This document shows, piece by piece, positions 1 through 12,681 of a stretch of DNA of 64,000 bases. Origin of the DNA: Hymenobacter piscis (GTDB lineage: Bacteria; Bacteroidota; Bacteroidia; Cytophagales; Hymenobacteraceae); the NCBI RefSeq assembly GCF_018760735.1, contig NZ_JAHHZN010000015.1, positions 1 through 64,000 of the forward strand, in the 5' to 3' direction. A program made the translations under genes and the position numbers. Numbering within the stretch: the stretch's first letter is position 1; each line of letters starts with the position of its first letter. The notes under the pieces were generated by a model that did not search any database, was not told the origin of the DNA, and worked only from the letters and a program-made list of their open reading frames with translations.

Positions 1-123
1 ATTCTTAATTCTTAATTCTTAATTCTTAATTCTTAATTCTTAATTCTTAATTCTTAATTCTTAATTCTTAATTCTTAATTCTTAATTCTTAATTCTTAAT
101 TCTTAATTCTTAATTCTTAATTC
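1..123. repeat. heptanucleotide tandem repeat ATTCTTA
   Basis: About 17 uninterrupted copies of the 7-mer ATTCTTA run from the window edge to about base 123. The array may continue to the left of the window. On the minus strand it reads TAAGAAT, so a ribosome entering in any frame meets a TAA within three units. The glycosyltransferase at 103-1227 ends inside it. A shorter copy lies at 40769-40789 and ends the amino-acid permease in the same way. Confidence 0.97.
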
Positions 124-1227
124 TTTATACATCCGCAGCAGCTCCTGCTCTTCGTGCTGCCAGCTGAGCAACGGGCGGGCGCGGCGGGCGTTGAGGGCCA
201 ACTGGTGGTAGCGGGCCGCGTCGCCGCCCGGCAGCAGGCGGTTGAGGGCGGCGGCCAGGGTGGCGGGCTCCAGGTCGGGCACGAGGTCGGCCACGTCGTA
301 CCGGGCGTTGAGGGCGCGGTACTCGGGGAAATCAGTGACAACCTGAGGCACGCCGGCGTGGAGGTAGTCGAAGAACTTGTTGGCCAGCGAGTAATAGTAG
401 CTCAGGCCCATATTGCGCAGCAGGTTTACGCCCACCGTGGCCTGGCGGGTGAGCTCGGCCAGCTCCCGGGGCAGCACGAAGCCCCGGAACTCCACCTGCC
501 CCGACGCCAGCAGCCCCAGCACCTGCGCCTGCCGGCGCAGACTTTCCGACAGGTCGCCTTCGCCGCAGAGCACCAGCCGGCCGTTGACGTGGGGCATGGC
601 CGCCAGCAGCTCCTCCAGGCCCCGGCCCGTATTCAAAGCGCCCTGGTACAGAATAAAGCCGTTTGCTGGCGCTGCCAACGGAGCCGGGGGCAGCGCCGCC
701 GGGCTCAGGCGGCTGATGTTGCGCACCACGGCGAAGGGCCGGCCGTGGCGCTGCTCGAACAGCCCGGCCAGGGCCGGACCCACGGTATAGGCCAGCGTGG
801 CCCGGGGCACGATGAAATCTTCTACCCGCCGCCACAGGCGTTGTACCCGGGGCCGGGCTACCACCTCGGGCACCTCCGTGAACAGCTCGTGGGCGTCATA
901 CACGAAGGGCTGACCGCCCAGGCGGGCCCGCAGCCACACCGGCAGGGCCGTATCCAGGTCGATGGCGCACCAGGCCGTGGCGCGGCGGGCCAGCAGAAAC
1001 AGCAGCAGGCGCAGGTTGAACTCGAAGTAGAACAGCTTACCCCGGTTAAAGCGGCAACGTAGCCGGTGCTGGCGGTAGGGCTGGGGCGTGAGGGGCCGCG
1101 AGCCGGGCCACTGCCGGCCCACCAGCAGCACCTCGTACCCGGCCGCGGCCAGGGAGCCGCAGATGCGCTGCATGCGCTGGTCGTAGTTGAGGTCGGTGGT
1201 GACGGTAAAAACCAGGCGGGACGACAC
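103..1227 (-). CDS. glycosyltransferase family 4 protein
   Basis: A 374-residue GT-B type glycosyltransferase, expected to be cytosolic and to act on a surface glycan or glycolipid. The N-terminal half has the Rossmann-like opening with TTDLNYDQRM and a YDAHELF segment near residue 112. The C-terminal half holds the nucleotide-sugar-binding region, with GEGDL near 222 and KFFDYLHAGVP near 287, as in GT4 enzymes. The last residues, ELRIKN, are encoded by the ATTCTTA repeat, so the original C-terminus may have been replaced. The gene is divergent from the hybrid kinase, with a 124-bp shared upstream region. The donor and acceptor cannot be told from sequence. Confidence 0.85.
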   Translation of the reverse strand: MSSRLVFTVTTDLNYDQRMQRICGSLAAAGYEVLLVGRQWPGSRPLTPQPYRQHRLRCRFNRGKLFYFEFNLRLLLFLLARRATAWCAIDLDTALPVWLRARLGGQPFVYDAHELFTEVPEVVARPRVQRLWRRVEDFIVPRATLAYTVGPALAGLFEQRHGRPFAVVRNISRLSPAALPPAPLAAPANGFILYQGALNTGRGLEELLAAMPHVNGRLVLCGEGDLSESLRRQAQVLGLLASGQVEFRGFVLPRELAELTRQATVGVNLLRNMGLSYYYSLANKFFDYLHAGVPQVVTDFPEYRALNARYDVADLVPDLEPATLAAALNRLLPGGDAARYHQLALNARRARPLLSWQHEEQELLRMYKELRIKN

Positions 1228-1333
1228 GGGGGGGCGGAAGATTTCCCAAGGCGGGAAAAGGCGGTAAATTCAGGAATTGTCGCCAATTTAAGAACTTCAT
1301 TCCGGGTGCGGCCCTTTCCCGCTTCGTTCCGCG

Positions 1334-1341
1334 TACTTCTG
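1334..1341 (+). promoter_or_regulatory. -7 element of the hybrid kinase
   Basis: TACTTCTG matches the Bacteroidota -7 consensus TAnnTTTG with one mismatch. It ends 10 nt before the ATG at 1352, so the transcript would have a 5' leader of only a few bases. Confidence 0.45.
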
Positions 1342-1351
1342 CCCTCCTTCC

Positions 1352-5455
<4,104 letters not shown>

Positions 5456-5536
5456 CCTTTTCCACCCTGCGCCGGCGGGCTGAATCCTGTCCGCTGTTCC
5501 TCACAACCTCCTTCCTCCTTTTACTCTCTCTCCCTC

Positions 5537-5914
5537 ATGGCCGACTCTAAAACCATCCTGATTGCCGAGGACAGTTCCGTTATTCTGAACCTGACCAAAA
5601 AAATACTGGAACTTCAGCAGTACCGCATCGTTTCGGCCAAAAACGGCGGCGAGGTCATCAAGCAGATTGAAAGCCAGCCCATCGACTGCGTGCTGATGGA
5701 TATTAATATTCCTGTGAAAGACGGCATGGAATGCACCCGCGAAATCCGCCGCAACCCCGACCCGCGCATCGCCAAGATTCCGGTAATTGCCATCACCGGC
5801 AACGCCAACAACTACTCCATGGAGCAGTTCCGCGACGCCGGCGTAACCGATTACCTGCCCAAGCCCCTCGACTTTGATGCCCTGGTGCGGGTAGTAAAAC
5901 AGTACGTAGGCTAG
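5537..5914 (+). CDS. single-domain response regulator (REC only)
   Basis: A 125-residue CheY-like receiver without an output domain. The acidic pair is in IAEDSS near residue 11, the phospho-acceptor Asp55 is in VLMDINIP, a Thr sits in AITGNANN near 85, and the conserved Lys is in LPKPLD near 110. It follows the hybrid kinase in the same direction, so it probably receives phosphate from that kinase's HPt domain. Output would be by protein-protein contact. Confident as a receiver; its partner is inferred from position. Confidence 0.93.
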   Translation: MADSKTILIAEDSSVILNLTKKILELQQYRIVSAKNGGEVIKQIESQPIDCVLMDINIPVKDGMECTREIRRNPDPRIAKIPVIAITGNANNYSMEQFRDAGVTDYLPKPLDFDALVRVVKQYVG

Positions 5915-5920
5915 TTTAGA

Positions 5921-6017
5921 GGGGAGACTATGAGAGGTGAGCAGTGAGACTATGTTCTGACGTCCGCGCCGCATGAACATGGTCTCAGCTCTCAACTCCC
6001 ATAGTCTCACTTCTCTC
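5921..6017. repeat. intergenic inverted repeat, GAGACTATG family
   Basis: The left arm (about 5921-5956) and right arm (about 5977-6017) are imperfect inverted copies built on AGTGAGACTATG and CATAGTCTCACT. They fill the gap between the response regulator and the MBL gene, and the right arm ends 2 nt before that gene's ATG. Confidence 0.85.
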
Positions 6018-6019
6018 GT

Positions 6020-6787
6020 ATGGAAATAACTTTCCTGGGTACGGGCACGTCGCAGGGAGTGCCCGTTATTGGGTGCCGCTGTGCCGTGTGCCGCTCCGTG
6101 GACTACCGCGACAAGCGCCTGCGGGTGTCGGTGCACGTGCAGGTGCAGGGCAAGAGCATTGTCATCGACTCGGGTCCCGATTTCCGGCAGCAGGCCCTGC
6201 GCGAGCAGATCGACCACCTTGATGCCCTCGTCTTCACCCACGAGCACAAGGACCATACCGGCGGGCTCGACGACATCCGGGCCTACAACTTCCGCCAGCA
6301 GCAGGATATGCCCCTGCACGCCGAGCCCCGGGTGCTGGCTCAGCTGAAGCAGGAGTACGCGTACATCTTTGCCGAACACAAGTACCCGGGCATTCCGCAG
6401 GTCCAGCTCCACCCCATTCTCAGCGACCAGGACGTTTTTCAGGTGGAAGGCATCGACTTCCAGCCCATCCGGGCCCTGCACTACAAGCTGCCGGTGCTGG
6501 GCTTTCGGGTGGGTAATTTCACTTACGTTACTGACGCCAACTACCTTGGCCCCGAGGCCCTGGAGCAGATGCGCGGCTCGGAGGTCATCGTGCTTAACGC
6601 CCTGCGCCACGAAAAGCATATTTCCCACTTCACGCTCCAGGAAGCCGTGGCCATTCTCGAAGATCTGGCCCCCGCGCGCGCCTACCTTACCCACATCAGC
6701 CACCAGCTCGGCCGCCACCGCGACGTGGAAGCCCAGCTTCCCGCTTTCATCCGGCTGGCCTACGACGGCCTGCGGGTGACGGTGTGA
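6020..6787 (+). CDS. MBL-fold metallo-hydrolase, PhnP-like
   Basis: A 255-residue cytosolic metallo-beta-lactamase-fold hydrolase. The metal motif is THEHKDH with His74, His76, Asp78 and His79. Further metal ligands are likely in SGPD near 51 and TDANYLG near 170. An N-terminal Cys cluster (GCRCAVC, residues 18-24) resembles the structural zinc site of PhnP and of related cyclic phosphodiesterases. The family cleaves small phosphodiesters or similar esters; the substrate here is unknown. Start ATG directly follows the repeat. Confidence 0.88.
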   Translation: MEITFLGTGTSQGVPVIGCRCAVCRSVDYRDKRLRVSVHVQVQGKSIVIDSGPDFRQQALREQIDHLDALVFTHEHKDHTGGLDDIRAYNFRQQQDMPLHAEPRVLAQLKQEYAYIFAEHKYPGIPQVQLHPILSDQDVFQVEGIDFQPIRALHYKLPVLGFRVGNFTYVTDANYLGPEALEQMRGSEVIVLNALRHEKHISHFTLQEAVAILEDLAPARAYLTHISHQLGRHRDVEAQLPAFIRLAYDGLRVTV

Positions 6788-6896
6788 GTTACCGGTTGTC
6801 AGTTGTCAGTAAAGGAAACGTACTACGGAGCACAATGCTGCTTTTGCAGGCTGGCACTTCTACTTTTCAAGCCCCCGAGACCCTAAGCCCCCATCT

Positions 6897-7259
6897 ATGA
6901 ACGTTATCCGGCTCGAGGACAAGTTTGCCCAGTTTACCGACCACTGGAACCCGCGCATCATCGGGGAGCTCAACGACCAGCACATCAAAATTGCCCGCGT
7001 GCAGGGCGAATTCATCTGGCACAACCACGCCCGGGAAGACGAGCTGTTTATGGTGGTGAAGGGCCAACTGCTGATTGACTTCCGCGACGGCACGACGGCT
7101 GAAATTAACCCTGGCGAGCTGCTGGTAGTGCCTCGCGGCACCGACCACCGCCCCCACAGCACGGACGAAACCTGGATTATGATGCTGGAGCCCCAAACCA
7201 CGGTAAACACCGGAAACGTGCAGAACGAGCGCACCCGCACCAACCTGGAGCAGATGTAG
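6897..7259 (+). CDS. cupin domain protein
   Basis: A 120-residue single-cupin protein. The first cupin motif is visible as WHNHAREDELFMVVKG (about residues 41-56), with two His and a Glu as likely metal ligands. The second motif, PGELLVVPRGTDHRP, lies near 82-96. Small cupins of this kind are metal-binding and often annotated as mannose-6-phosphate-isomerase-like; no specific activity can be given. It is co-directional with the MBL gene. A short heptamer piece (GTTGTCA twice) lies in the gap at about 6796. Confidence 0.85.
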   Translation: MNVIRLEDKFAQFTDHWNPRIIGELNDQHIKIARVQGEFIWHNHAREDELFMVVKGQLLIDFRDGTTAEINPGELLVVPRGTDHRPHSTDETWIMMLEPQTTVNTGNVQNERTRTNLEQM

Positions 7260-7279
7260 TGCGGGCGCGTTGCGCCGGT

Positions 7280-7747
7280 TTATTGGGGCTTTTCGACCCG
7301 GAAATTGAGCGTAAAATCCTGTTTTCGGGGGCTGTCCTGGCGGCCGGCATCCAGGGCCCAGCTCTTGTAATACACTACGTAGCGCCGGCCATTGGCCCGT
7401 ATGCTGGCCGTGTCAATCCAGTTGGGGGAACTGGGCGAAGCTATATTCCGGGCTAGTTGGAGCTGCTGGGTACTACCGTCGGCGGCGGCGATGGCCAGCG
7501 TGGGGTTCGCAAAATCGGGCAGGAAACAATTGACGTTTTTTGGGCAGATGCTAAACTGCAGGTCTTCCACCAGCAGCGTCAATTCTGGCGTCTGCGCTGT
7601 GGGCAACGTGGCCGACTGGCGGTAGCGGAGGGCGAAATCCTGGTTGAATTCGGCGGCAACGGGTGCGGGAGCAGCGTCGTCGTTATCGGATTTGTGGCAG
7701 GCGGCCAGGGCGGGGAGCAGCGCGGCGGCTAACAGATAATGCTTCAT
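7280..7747 (-). CDS. lipoprotein of unknown function
   Basis: A 155-residue protein with a signal peptide and lipobox (LPALAAC, Cys16). It should be exported and lipid-anchored. The mature part begins with an Asp/Ala-rich linker and then a beta-rich domain with no motif I recognise. It contains two Cys close together (ICPKNVNC) that may form a disulfide. It converges on the cupin gene with a 20-nt gap. Confidence 0.8.
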   Translation of the reverse strand: MKHYLLAAALLPALAACHKSDNDDAAPAPVAAEFNQDFALRYRQSATLPTAQTPELTLLVEDLQFSICPKNVNCFLPDFANPTLAIAAADGSTQQLQLARNIASPSSPNWIDTASIRANGRRYVVYYKSWALDAGRQDSPRKQDFTLNFRVEKPQ

Positions 7748-7926
7748 AAAGATCCGGGGGGCAGGTGATGGAAAATAAGCCGGTCGGTTCCGGCAGCTAC
7801 TCCCGTAGAGCCCCGCGTCGGCGCCAGGGTTGCACGCCCGCTGCCCAATCCGGCTGAATTCCGCGTTCTTTGTGGCCTTGCGCCCTTACCGGGCCTGCTT
7901 TTTTGCCGCTTTCTGCTCTTCCGCCC

Positions 7927-9498
7927 ATGCCCGCCAACTATTATTTTCTGCGCCAGCTGGCCCCGGCCCTCACCCGCCGCCTGGCCGGCTACCGGGTGGC
8001 CACCTGCTTCACCCAGGACAAGGACGAGCTGGTTATCGGGCTGACCAACGAAGCGGCCGAAGAGTTCTGGCTGAAATTCACGCTGGCGGCGGCCGGCACC
8101 CTGCTGGCCCTGCCCGAAACCTTTCACCGGGCCCGCCAGAACTCGGTGGACCTGCTGCCCGGACTGCTGGGCCAGGAAGTGACGCTGGTAAAGGCCTGGC
8201 CCCAGGATCGGGTGCTGCACTTCTGCTTCCGTAGCGGGGCCTCGCTGGTGTTCAAGCTCTACAGTACCCGGCCCAACGCCATCTTCCGGCCCTGGCCCAC
8301 GGCCCTGCCCGAGCTGTTTCACCAGCGCTACCTCCCCGACGCCGACCTGCAACCCGTCCCGCCCCCGGACCCGGCCGCCGCGGCCGGCCTGGCGCCCTCC
8401 AAAGCCTACCCCGGCCTCGGCGACCTGGGCCTGGCTTACCTGCGCGCCCAGGGCTACGAGGCGGCACCCCGGCAGCGGCAGGAGCAGCTGGTGCGCCAAA
8501 CCGTGGCGGAACTGGAGCAGCCGGCTGCTTTTTACATTACCCGGCTCGGTGGCCGCACCCGCCTGAGTCTGCTGCCCGTGGGCGAGGTGGAGGAAACCCT
8601 GCCCGCCGACGACCCCATCGGGGCGCTGCGCCGCTTTACGCCCCTGCTGCTCAACCGCCAGACCTACGAAACCGAGCTGCGCCAGGTACGCCAGCAGCTG
8701 GAGAAGCGCGCCGATGAAGCCGCCACTGCCGCCCAGCACGTGCGCCGCCGCCTCCACACCCTGGAAAATACCGCCGGCTACCGCCAGACGGCCGACCTGA
8801 TTATGGCCCACCTGACCCAGATTGCCCCCGGCGCGGCGGAGGTGGAGGTGGTTGATTTCTACCAGAACAACCAGCCCCGCCTCATCCGGCTCAAGCCCCC
8901 CGAAACACCCCAGCGCACGGCCCAGAACCTCTACCGCAAGGCCAAAAACCAGCAGCGCGAAACCCAGGAGCTGGCCGCCCGCGCCGACCGCCGCGAAACG
9001 GAAGCCTTCCGCGCCCTCGAGCAGCTGGAGGAGCTGGCCGCCCTGCCGCCCGGCGAGCTGCGCACCCTGCGCCAGTGGCGCAAGCAGCACGGGCTCGATG
9101 CGGCCACCGCCGCCCGTGCCGCCGCCGCGGAACTGCCCTTCAAGGTGTTCGAGGACAGCGGCTTCACGATTCTGGTGGGCCGCAACGCCCAGAACAACGA
9201 CCTGCTGACCCAGCGCTACGCCCACAAAGACGACCTGTGGCTGCACGCCAAGGACGTGACGGGCTCCCACGTGGTCATCCGGCAGCGGCCGGGCCAGCCG
9301 GTGCCGGCGCCGGTGCTGGAGCGGGCCGCCCAGCTGGCGGCCTGGTACTCGCGCCGCAAAAACGACTCCCTCTGCCCCGTTACCTACACGCCCAAGAAGT
9401 TTGTGCGCAAGCCCCGGGGCGCCAAACCCGGCCAGGTAGCCGTGGAGCGCGAAAACGTGCTGCTGGTAGTACCCGCCAACCCCTTCGAGCGGGAGTAG
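7927..9498 (+). CDS. NFACT-family ribosome quality-control protein (RqcH/Rqc2-like)
   Basis: A 523-residue protein of the NFACT/FpbA family. Members bind 60S/50S subunits carrying stalled chains and, in Bacillus, add alanine tails (RqcH). N-terminal NFACT-N domain (about 1-200), a coiled-coil middle rich in Glu, Arg and Ala (about 250-390), and a C-terminal NFACT-R domain with GRNAQNNDLLT and WLHAKDVTGSHVVIR (about 415-455). I chose ATG 7927, because the longer reading from 7870 adds residues unlike the family. A strong bidirectional hairpin separates it from ffh. Confidence 0.9.
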   Translation: MPANYYFLRQLAPALTRRLAGYRVATCFTQDKDELVIGLTNEAAEEFWLKFTLAAAGTLLALPETFHRARQNSVDLLPGLLGQEVTLVKAWPQDRVLHFCFRSGASLVFKLYSTRPNAIFRPWPTALPELFHQRYLPDADLQPVPPPDPAAAAGLAPSKAYPGLGDLGLAYLRAQGYEAAPRQRQEQLVRQTVAELEQPAAFYITRLGGRTRLSLLPVGEVEETLPADDPIGALRRFTPLLLNRQTYETELRQVRQQLEKRADEAATAAQHVRRRLHTLENTAGYRQTADLIMAHLTQIAPGAAEVEVVDFYQNNQPRLIRLKPPETPQRTAQNLYRKAKNQQRETQELAARADRRETEAFRALEQLEELAALPPGELRTLRQWRKQHGLDAATAARAAAAELPFKVFEDSGFTILVGRNAQNNDLLTQRYAHKDDLWLHAKDVTGSHVVIRQRPGQPVPAPVLERAAQLAAWYSRRKNDSLCPVTYTPKKFVRKPRGAKPGQVAVERENVLLVVPANPFERE

Positions 9499-9549
9499 TC
9501 CGGCTGGCTTCTTGCGGCCTTAGCCACTAAATCGGCCGGCATAACGGCT

Positions 9550-9593
9550 ACGGCCCGGATTCCGCAGAGGCGCACCTCTGGAAATCCGGGCCG
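9550..9593. terminator. bidirectional terminator hairpin
   Basis: Stem ACGGCCCGGATT pairs with AATCCGGGCCGT, with an inner stem CAGAGG/CCTCTG. It sits between two convergent genes, NFACT and ffh. Confidence 0.8.
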
Positions 9594-9624
9594 TGGTTGT
9601 GGCACGCGCGTTTAGCGGATGCGC

Positions 9625-10974
9625 TTAGCGCAGCGGGCCTTTCATGCCCATCATGCGGGCCATCTGCTGCATACCGCCCTTGGTCTGGCTCATTTTATTC
9701 ATGGTTCGCATCACTTTGCGCATGTCTTCGAACTGCTTCATCAGGTTGTTGACCTGCTGGATGTCGGTGCCGGAGCCCAGGGCCAGGCGGCGGCGGCGGG
9801 AGCCGTTGAGCAGCTCGGGCTGAGCGCGCTCCTGGGGCGTCATGCTCTTGATGATGGCCTCAATCGGCTTGAAGGCGTTGTCGTCGATTTCCACGTCCTT
9901 CATGGCCTTGCCCATGCCCGGAATCATGCCCACCAGGTCCTTCAGGTTGCCCATCTTCTTGATCTGGTCCAGCTGGGAGAGGAAGTCGTCGAAGTTGAAC
10001 TGGTTTTTGCGGATCTTCTGGTTGATGCGCTTGGCCTCCTCCTCATCGAACTGCTGCTGGGCCCGCTCCACCAGCGAAATCACGTCGCCCATGCCCAGGA
10101 TGCGCTGGGCCATGCGGTCGGGATAGAACAGGTCGAGGGCTTCCATTTTCTCGCCCGTCGAGATGAACTTGATGGGTTTCTCCACCACGGCCCGGATGCT
10201 CAGAGCTGCCCCGCCGCGGGAGTCGCCATCGAGCTTGGTGAGCACCACGCCGTCGAAGTTGAGGCGGTCGTTGAAGGTTTTAGCCGTGTTCACGGCGTCC
10301 TGGCCGGTCATGGAGTCCACCACGAACAGGGTTTCGGCGGGGTTGATGGCCCGCTTCACCTGCTCGATTTCGGCCATCATCTGCTCATCCACGGCCAGGC
10401 GCCCGGCGGTATCGATGATGACGACCTTCTTGTTGTTTTTGCGGGCAAACTCAATGGCGTTGCGCGAAATGTCCACCGGGTTCTTGTTCTCCGGCTCCGA
10501 GTACACGTCCACGCCCACCTGCTCGCCGAGCACCTTGAGCTGGTCGATGGCGGCGGGGCGGTACACGTCGCAGGCCACCAGCAGCACCTGGCGGCCCTGC
10601 TTTTTGAGGTGGGCGGCCAGCTTGCCGGCGAAGGTGGTTTTGCCCGAGCCCTGGAGGCCGGAGAGCAGAATCACGGCCGGCTCGCCTTTCACCTGAATGT
10701 CCTGCTTTTCGCCGCCCATGAGCTGGGTGAGCTCATCGTAGACGATTTTGGTCATCAGCTGGCCCGGCGACACGGCCACCAGCACGTCGCGGCCCATGGC
10801 CTCGTCCTTGATTTTATCGGTGACTTCCTTGGCCACCTTGTAGTTCACGTCGGCATCCACCAGGGCGCGGCGGATTTCCTTCACCGTGGCGGCGACGTTG
10901 ATTTCGGTGATGGAGCCCTGGCCCTTGAGGGTTTTAAAGGCTTTGTCGAGCTTGGTAGAGAGGTTATCGAACAT
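9625..10974 (-). CDS. ffh: signal recognition particle protein Ffh (SRP54)
   Basis: A 449-residue SRP54 GTPase that targets nascent membrane and secreted proteins by binding SRP RNA and the receptor FtsY. N domain (about 1-90), G domain with P-loop GLQGSGKTT near 109, DTAGR near 192 and TKLDGD near 249, then a Met-rich M domain ending with MARMMGMKGPL. Length and motifs are complete. Its RNA partner is encoded at 52528-52616. Confidence 0.97.
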   Translation of the reverse strand: MFDNLSTKLDKAFKTLKGQGSITEINVAATVKEIRRALVDADVNYKVAKEVTDKIKDEAMGRDVLVAVSPGQLMTKIVYDELTQLMGGEKQDIQVKGEPAVILLSGLQGSGKTTFAGKLAAHLKKQGRQVLLVACDVYRPAAIDQLKVLGEQVGVDVYSEPENKNPVDISRNAIEFARKNNKKVVIIDTAGRLAVDEQMMAEIEQVKRAINPAETLFVVDSMTGQDAVNTAKTFNDRLNFDGVVLTKLDGDSRGGAALSIRAVVEKPIKFISTGEKMEALDLFYPDRMAQRILGMGDVISLVERAQQQFDEEEAKRINQKIRKNQFNFDDFLSQLDQIKKMGNLKDLVGMIPGMGKAMKDVEIDDNAFKPIEAIIKSMTPQERAQPELLNGSRRRRLALGSGTDIQQVNNLMKQFEDMRKVMRTMNKMSQTKGGMQQMARMMGMKGPLR

Positions 10975-11183
10975 TGAAGACGCTGATTTTGCGCTATTTT
11001 ACTTGTTTGGCGGCTGTTGGACAGCGGGTCGCAGAAACTCCTGAGTCGGCCCGCAAGGGCCATTTGAACGGTTGACTGGTGCGGGAAACTTCGTTGCCCT
11101 GGTTCAGCCTCCAAAAGTAACCAGAAAACCCCGAAAGGCCGCGGGTGCGTACCTTCGCGGCTTCACTCTTGCCCTTGCTGCCC

Positions 11184-12518
11184 GTGCCCGAGTCTGCCGC
11201 CCGCCCGCTGCGTTTGCTGGTGATTACCTATTACTGGCCGCCTTCGGGCGGAGCCGGGGTGCAGCGCTGCCTGAAATGGGTGAAGCACCTGCCGACGCTG
11301 GGCGTGGAGCCCACCGTCATCACCGTGGACCCCGCCCAAGCGGCCTATCCGGTGTTGGATACCTCGCTGGAAGCCGACGTGCCGCCGGGCGTGCGGGTGC
11401 TGCGCACGGGCACCCGGGAGCCTTTCGGCGCTTACCAGAAACTCACCAACCGCCCCATTCCGCACGGCGGCTTTGCCAACGAAGGCCGGGTATCGGTGGC
11501 CCAGCGGGTGGCCCGCTTCGTGCGCGGCAACGTGTTTCTGCCCGATCCGCGCCGGGGCTGGAACGGCTTTGCCCTCCGGCAGGTGGAGGCGCTGGTGGCG
11601 GCGGGCGAGCAGTTCGATGCGGTGCTCACGTCCTCGCCCCCCCACTCTACGCAGCTGATCGGGCTGGAGCTGAAGCGCCGCTACGGCTGGCGCTGGCTGG
11701 CCGATCTGCGCGACCCGTGGACCGACATCTACTACACCCAGACGCTGATGCGCACCGCCGTGGCCCGCTGGCTCGATGCGCGCTACGAGCGGCAGGTGCT
11801 GGAAGCTGCCGACGTGGTCATCACCACCAGCCCCGACACCGGCCGGCTGCTGCAGAGCAAAGTACCCCGGCTGCCCGCCGACAAGTTTGCGGTACTGCCC
11901 AACGGCTACGATGAGTCTGATTTTCAGCAGGTGGAGGCCGCTCCCGCCGACCAGCTGCTGCTCACCTACGTGGGCACCATCACGGGGCAGTACCACGTGG
12001 GGCCGTTTTTTGAGGAAGTGGCCGCCTGCGCGGCCCGGAACCCGCAGGTGCCGCTGCGCCTGCGCTTTGTGGGGCGGATAGCCAAGGAAGTAGAGCAGCA
12101 ACTGGCCGCGGCGGGCCTCACGGCGCGCACGGAGCTGGTGGAGTTTGTGCCCCACGACGAGGCCGTGGGGTACATGCAGCGCTGCACCGCTTTGCTGATG
12201 GGCATTCCTGATGTAGCTCACAACCGGGGCATTTTGCCGGGCAAAGTATTCGAGTACCTGGCTGCCGGCCGCCCCGTTATCTGCATCGGCCCCGCCGGCT
12301 CCGACGCGGCCCGCGTGCTGGAAGACTGCCAGGCCGGCCGCAGCTTCGAGTACGAGGACCGCGCCGCCATGCGGGTGTATCTCGATGAGCTGGTAACCAC
12401 CTGGCAGCAGAGCAGTACCATCCCGGTGCCCGCCACCGGCCGCAGCCGCTACTCCCGCCGCAGCCTGACGGAGCAGCTGGTAAAGCTGATTTCGGCTGGG
12501 GCGTCGGCCGCATTGTAG
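11184..12518 (+). CDS. glycosyltransferase family 4-like protein
   Basis: A GT-B glycosyltransferase of about 444 residues. It opens with LLVITYYWPPSGGAGVQR, typical of GT4 proteins in polysaccharide clusters. The N-terminal domain contains LADLRDPW near 174, and the C-terminal domain has VFEYLAAGRPVI near 356. No in-frame ATG lies near the N-terminus. GTG 11184 keeps the usual start just before the first beta strand. A GTG at 11145 overlaps the -7-like element TACCTTCG (11150-11157), so it is unlikely. The TAG stop at 12516-12518 lies inside a TAGCGCGAA repeat. Confidence 0.85.
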   Translation: MPESAARPLRLLVITYYWPPSGGAGVQRCLKWVKHLPTLGVEPTVITVDPAQAAYPVLDTSLEADVPPGVRVLRTGTREPFGAYQKLTNRPIPHGGFANEGRVSVAQRVARFVRGNVFLPDPRRGWNGFALRQVEALVAAGEQFDAVLTSSPPHSTQLIGLELKRRYGWRWLADLRDPWTDIYYTQTLMRTAVARWLDARYERQVLEAADVVITTSPDTGRLLQSKVPRLPADKFAVLPNGYDESDFQQVEAAPADQLLLTYVGTITGQYHVGPFFEEVAACAARNPQVPLRLRFVGRIAKEVEQQLAAAGLTARTELVEFVPHDEAVGYMQRCTALLMGIPDVAHNRGILPGKVFEYLAAGRPVICIGPAGSDAARVLEDCQAGRSFEYEDRAAMRVYLDELVTTWQQSSTIPVPATGRSRYSRRSLTEQLVKLISAGASAAL

Positions 12519-12620
12519 CGCGAACTTGGTAGTTCGCGTCCCGGACAGCAGTTCCAACTATCCGTCCAGTTTCGTGCTCCGACAACCGTGCAAGGCCGCA
12601 AACCACCAAGCTCGCGCTAC
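12515..12620. repeat. intergenic inverted repeat, TAGCGCGAA family
   Basis: The left arm (12515-12539) contains a hairpin, CGCGAAC/GTTCGCG. A short inverted partner, CTCGCGCTAC, lies at 12611-12620. The repeat carries the stop codon of the preceding glycosyltransferase. A better-preserved member lies at 21416-21533. Confidence 0.7.
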
Positions 12621-12681
12621 CATACAAATTACTCGCAACCAACTTGTTGCCACGGTTACTATCATCTGCATGATTTCTCCT

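Noticed and set aside
7744-9270. 508-residue frame antisense to the NFACT gene
   Set aside because: Low-complexity Gly/Gln/Val-rich translation without motifs; the sense strand holds a recognisable full-length protein.
9619-10977. 452-residue frame on the plus strand across ffh
   Set aside because: It mirrors ffh codon positions exactly and is rich in His, Val and Leu; Ffh is unmistakable on the minus strand.
11145-11183. GTG 11145 as start of the glycosyltransferase
   Set aside because: This GTG overlaps a TACCTTCG promoter-like element, and the extra residues are unlike the family; a start at 11184 is preferred.
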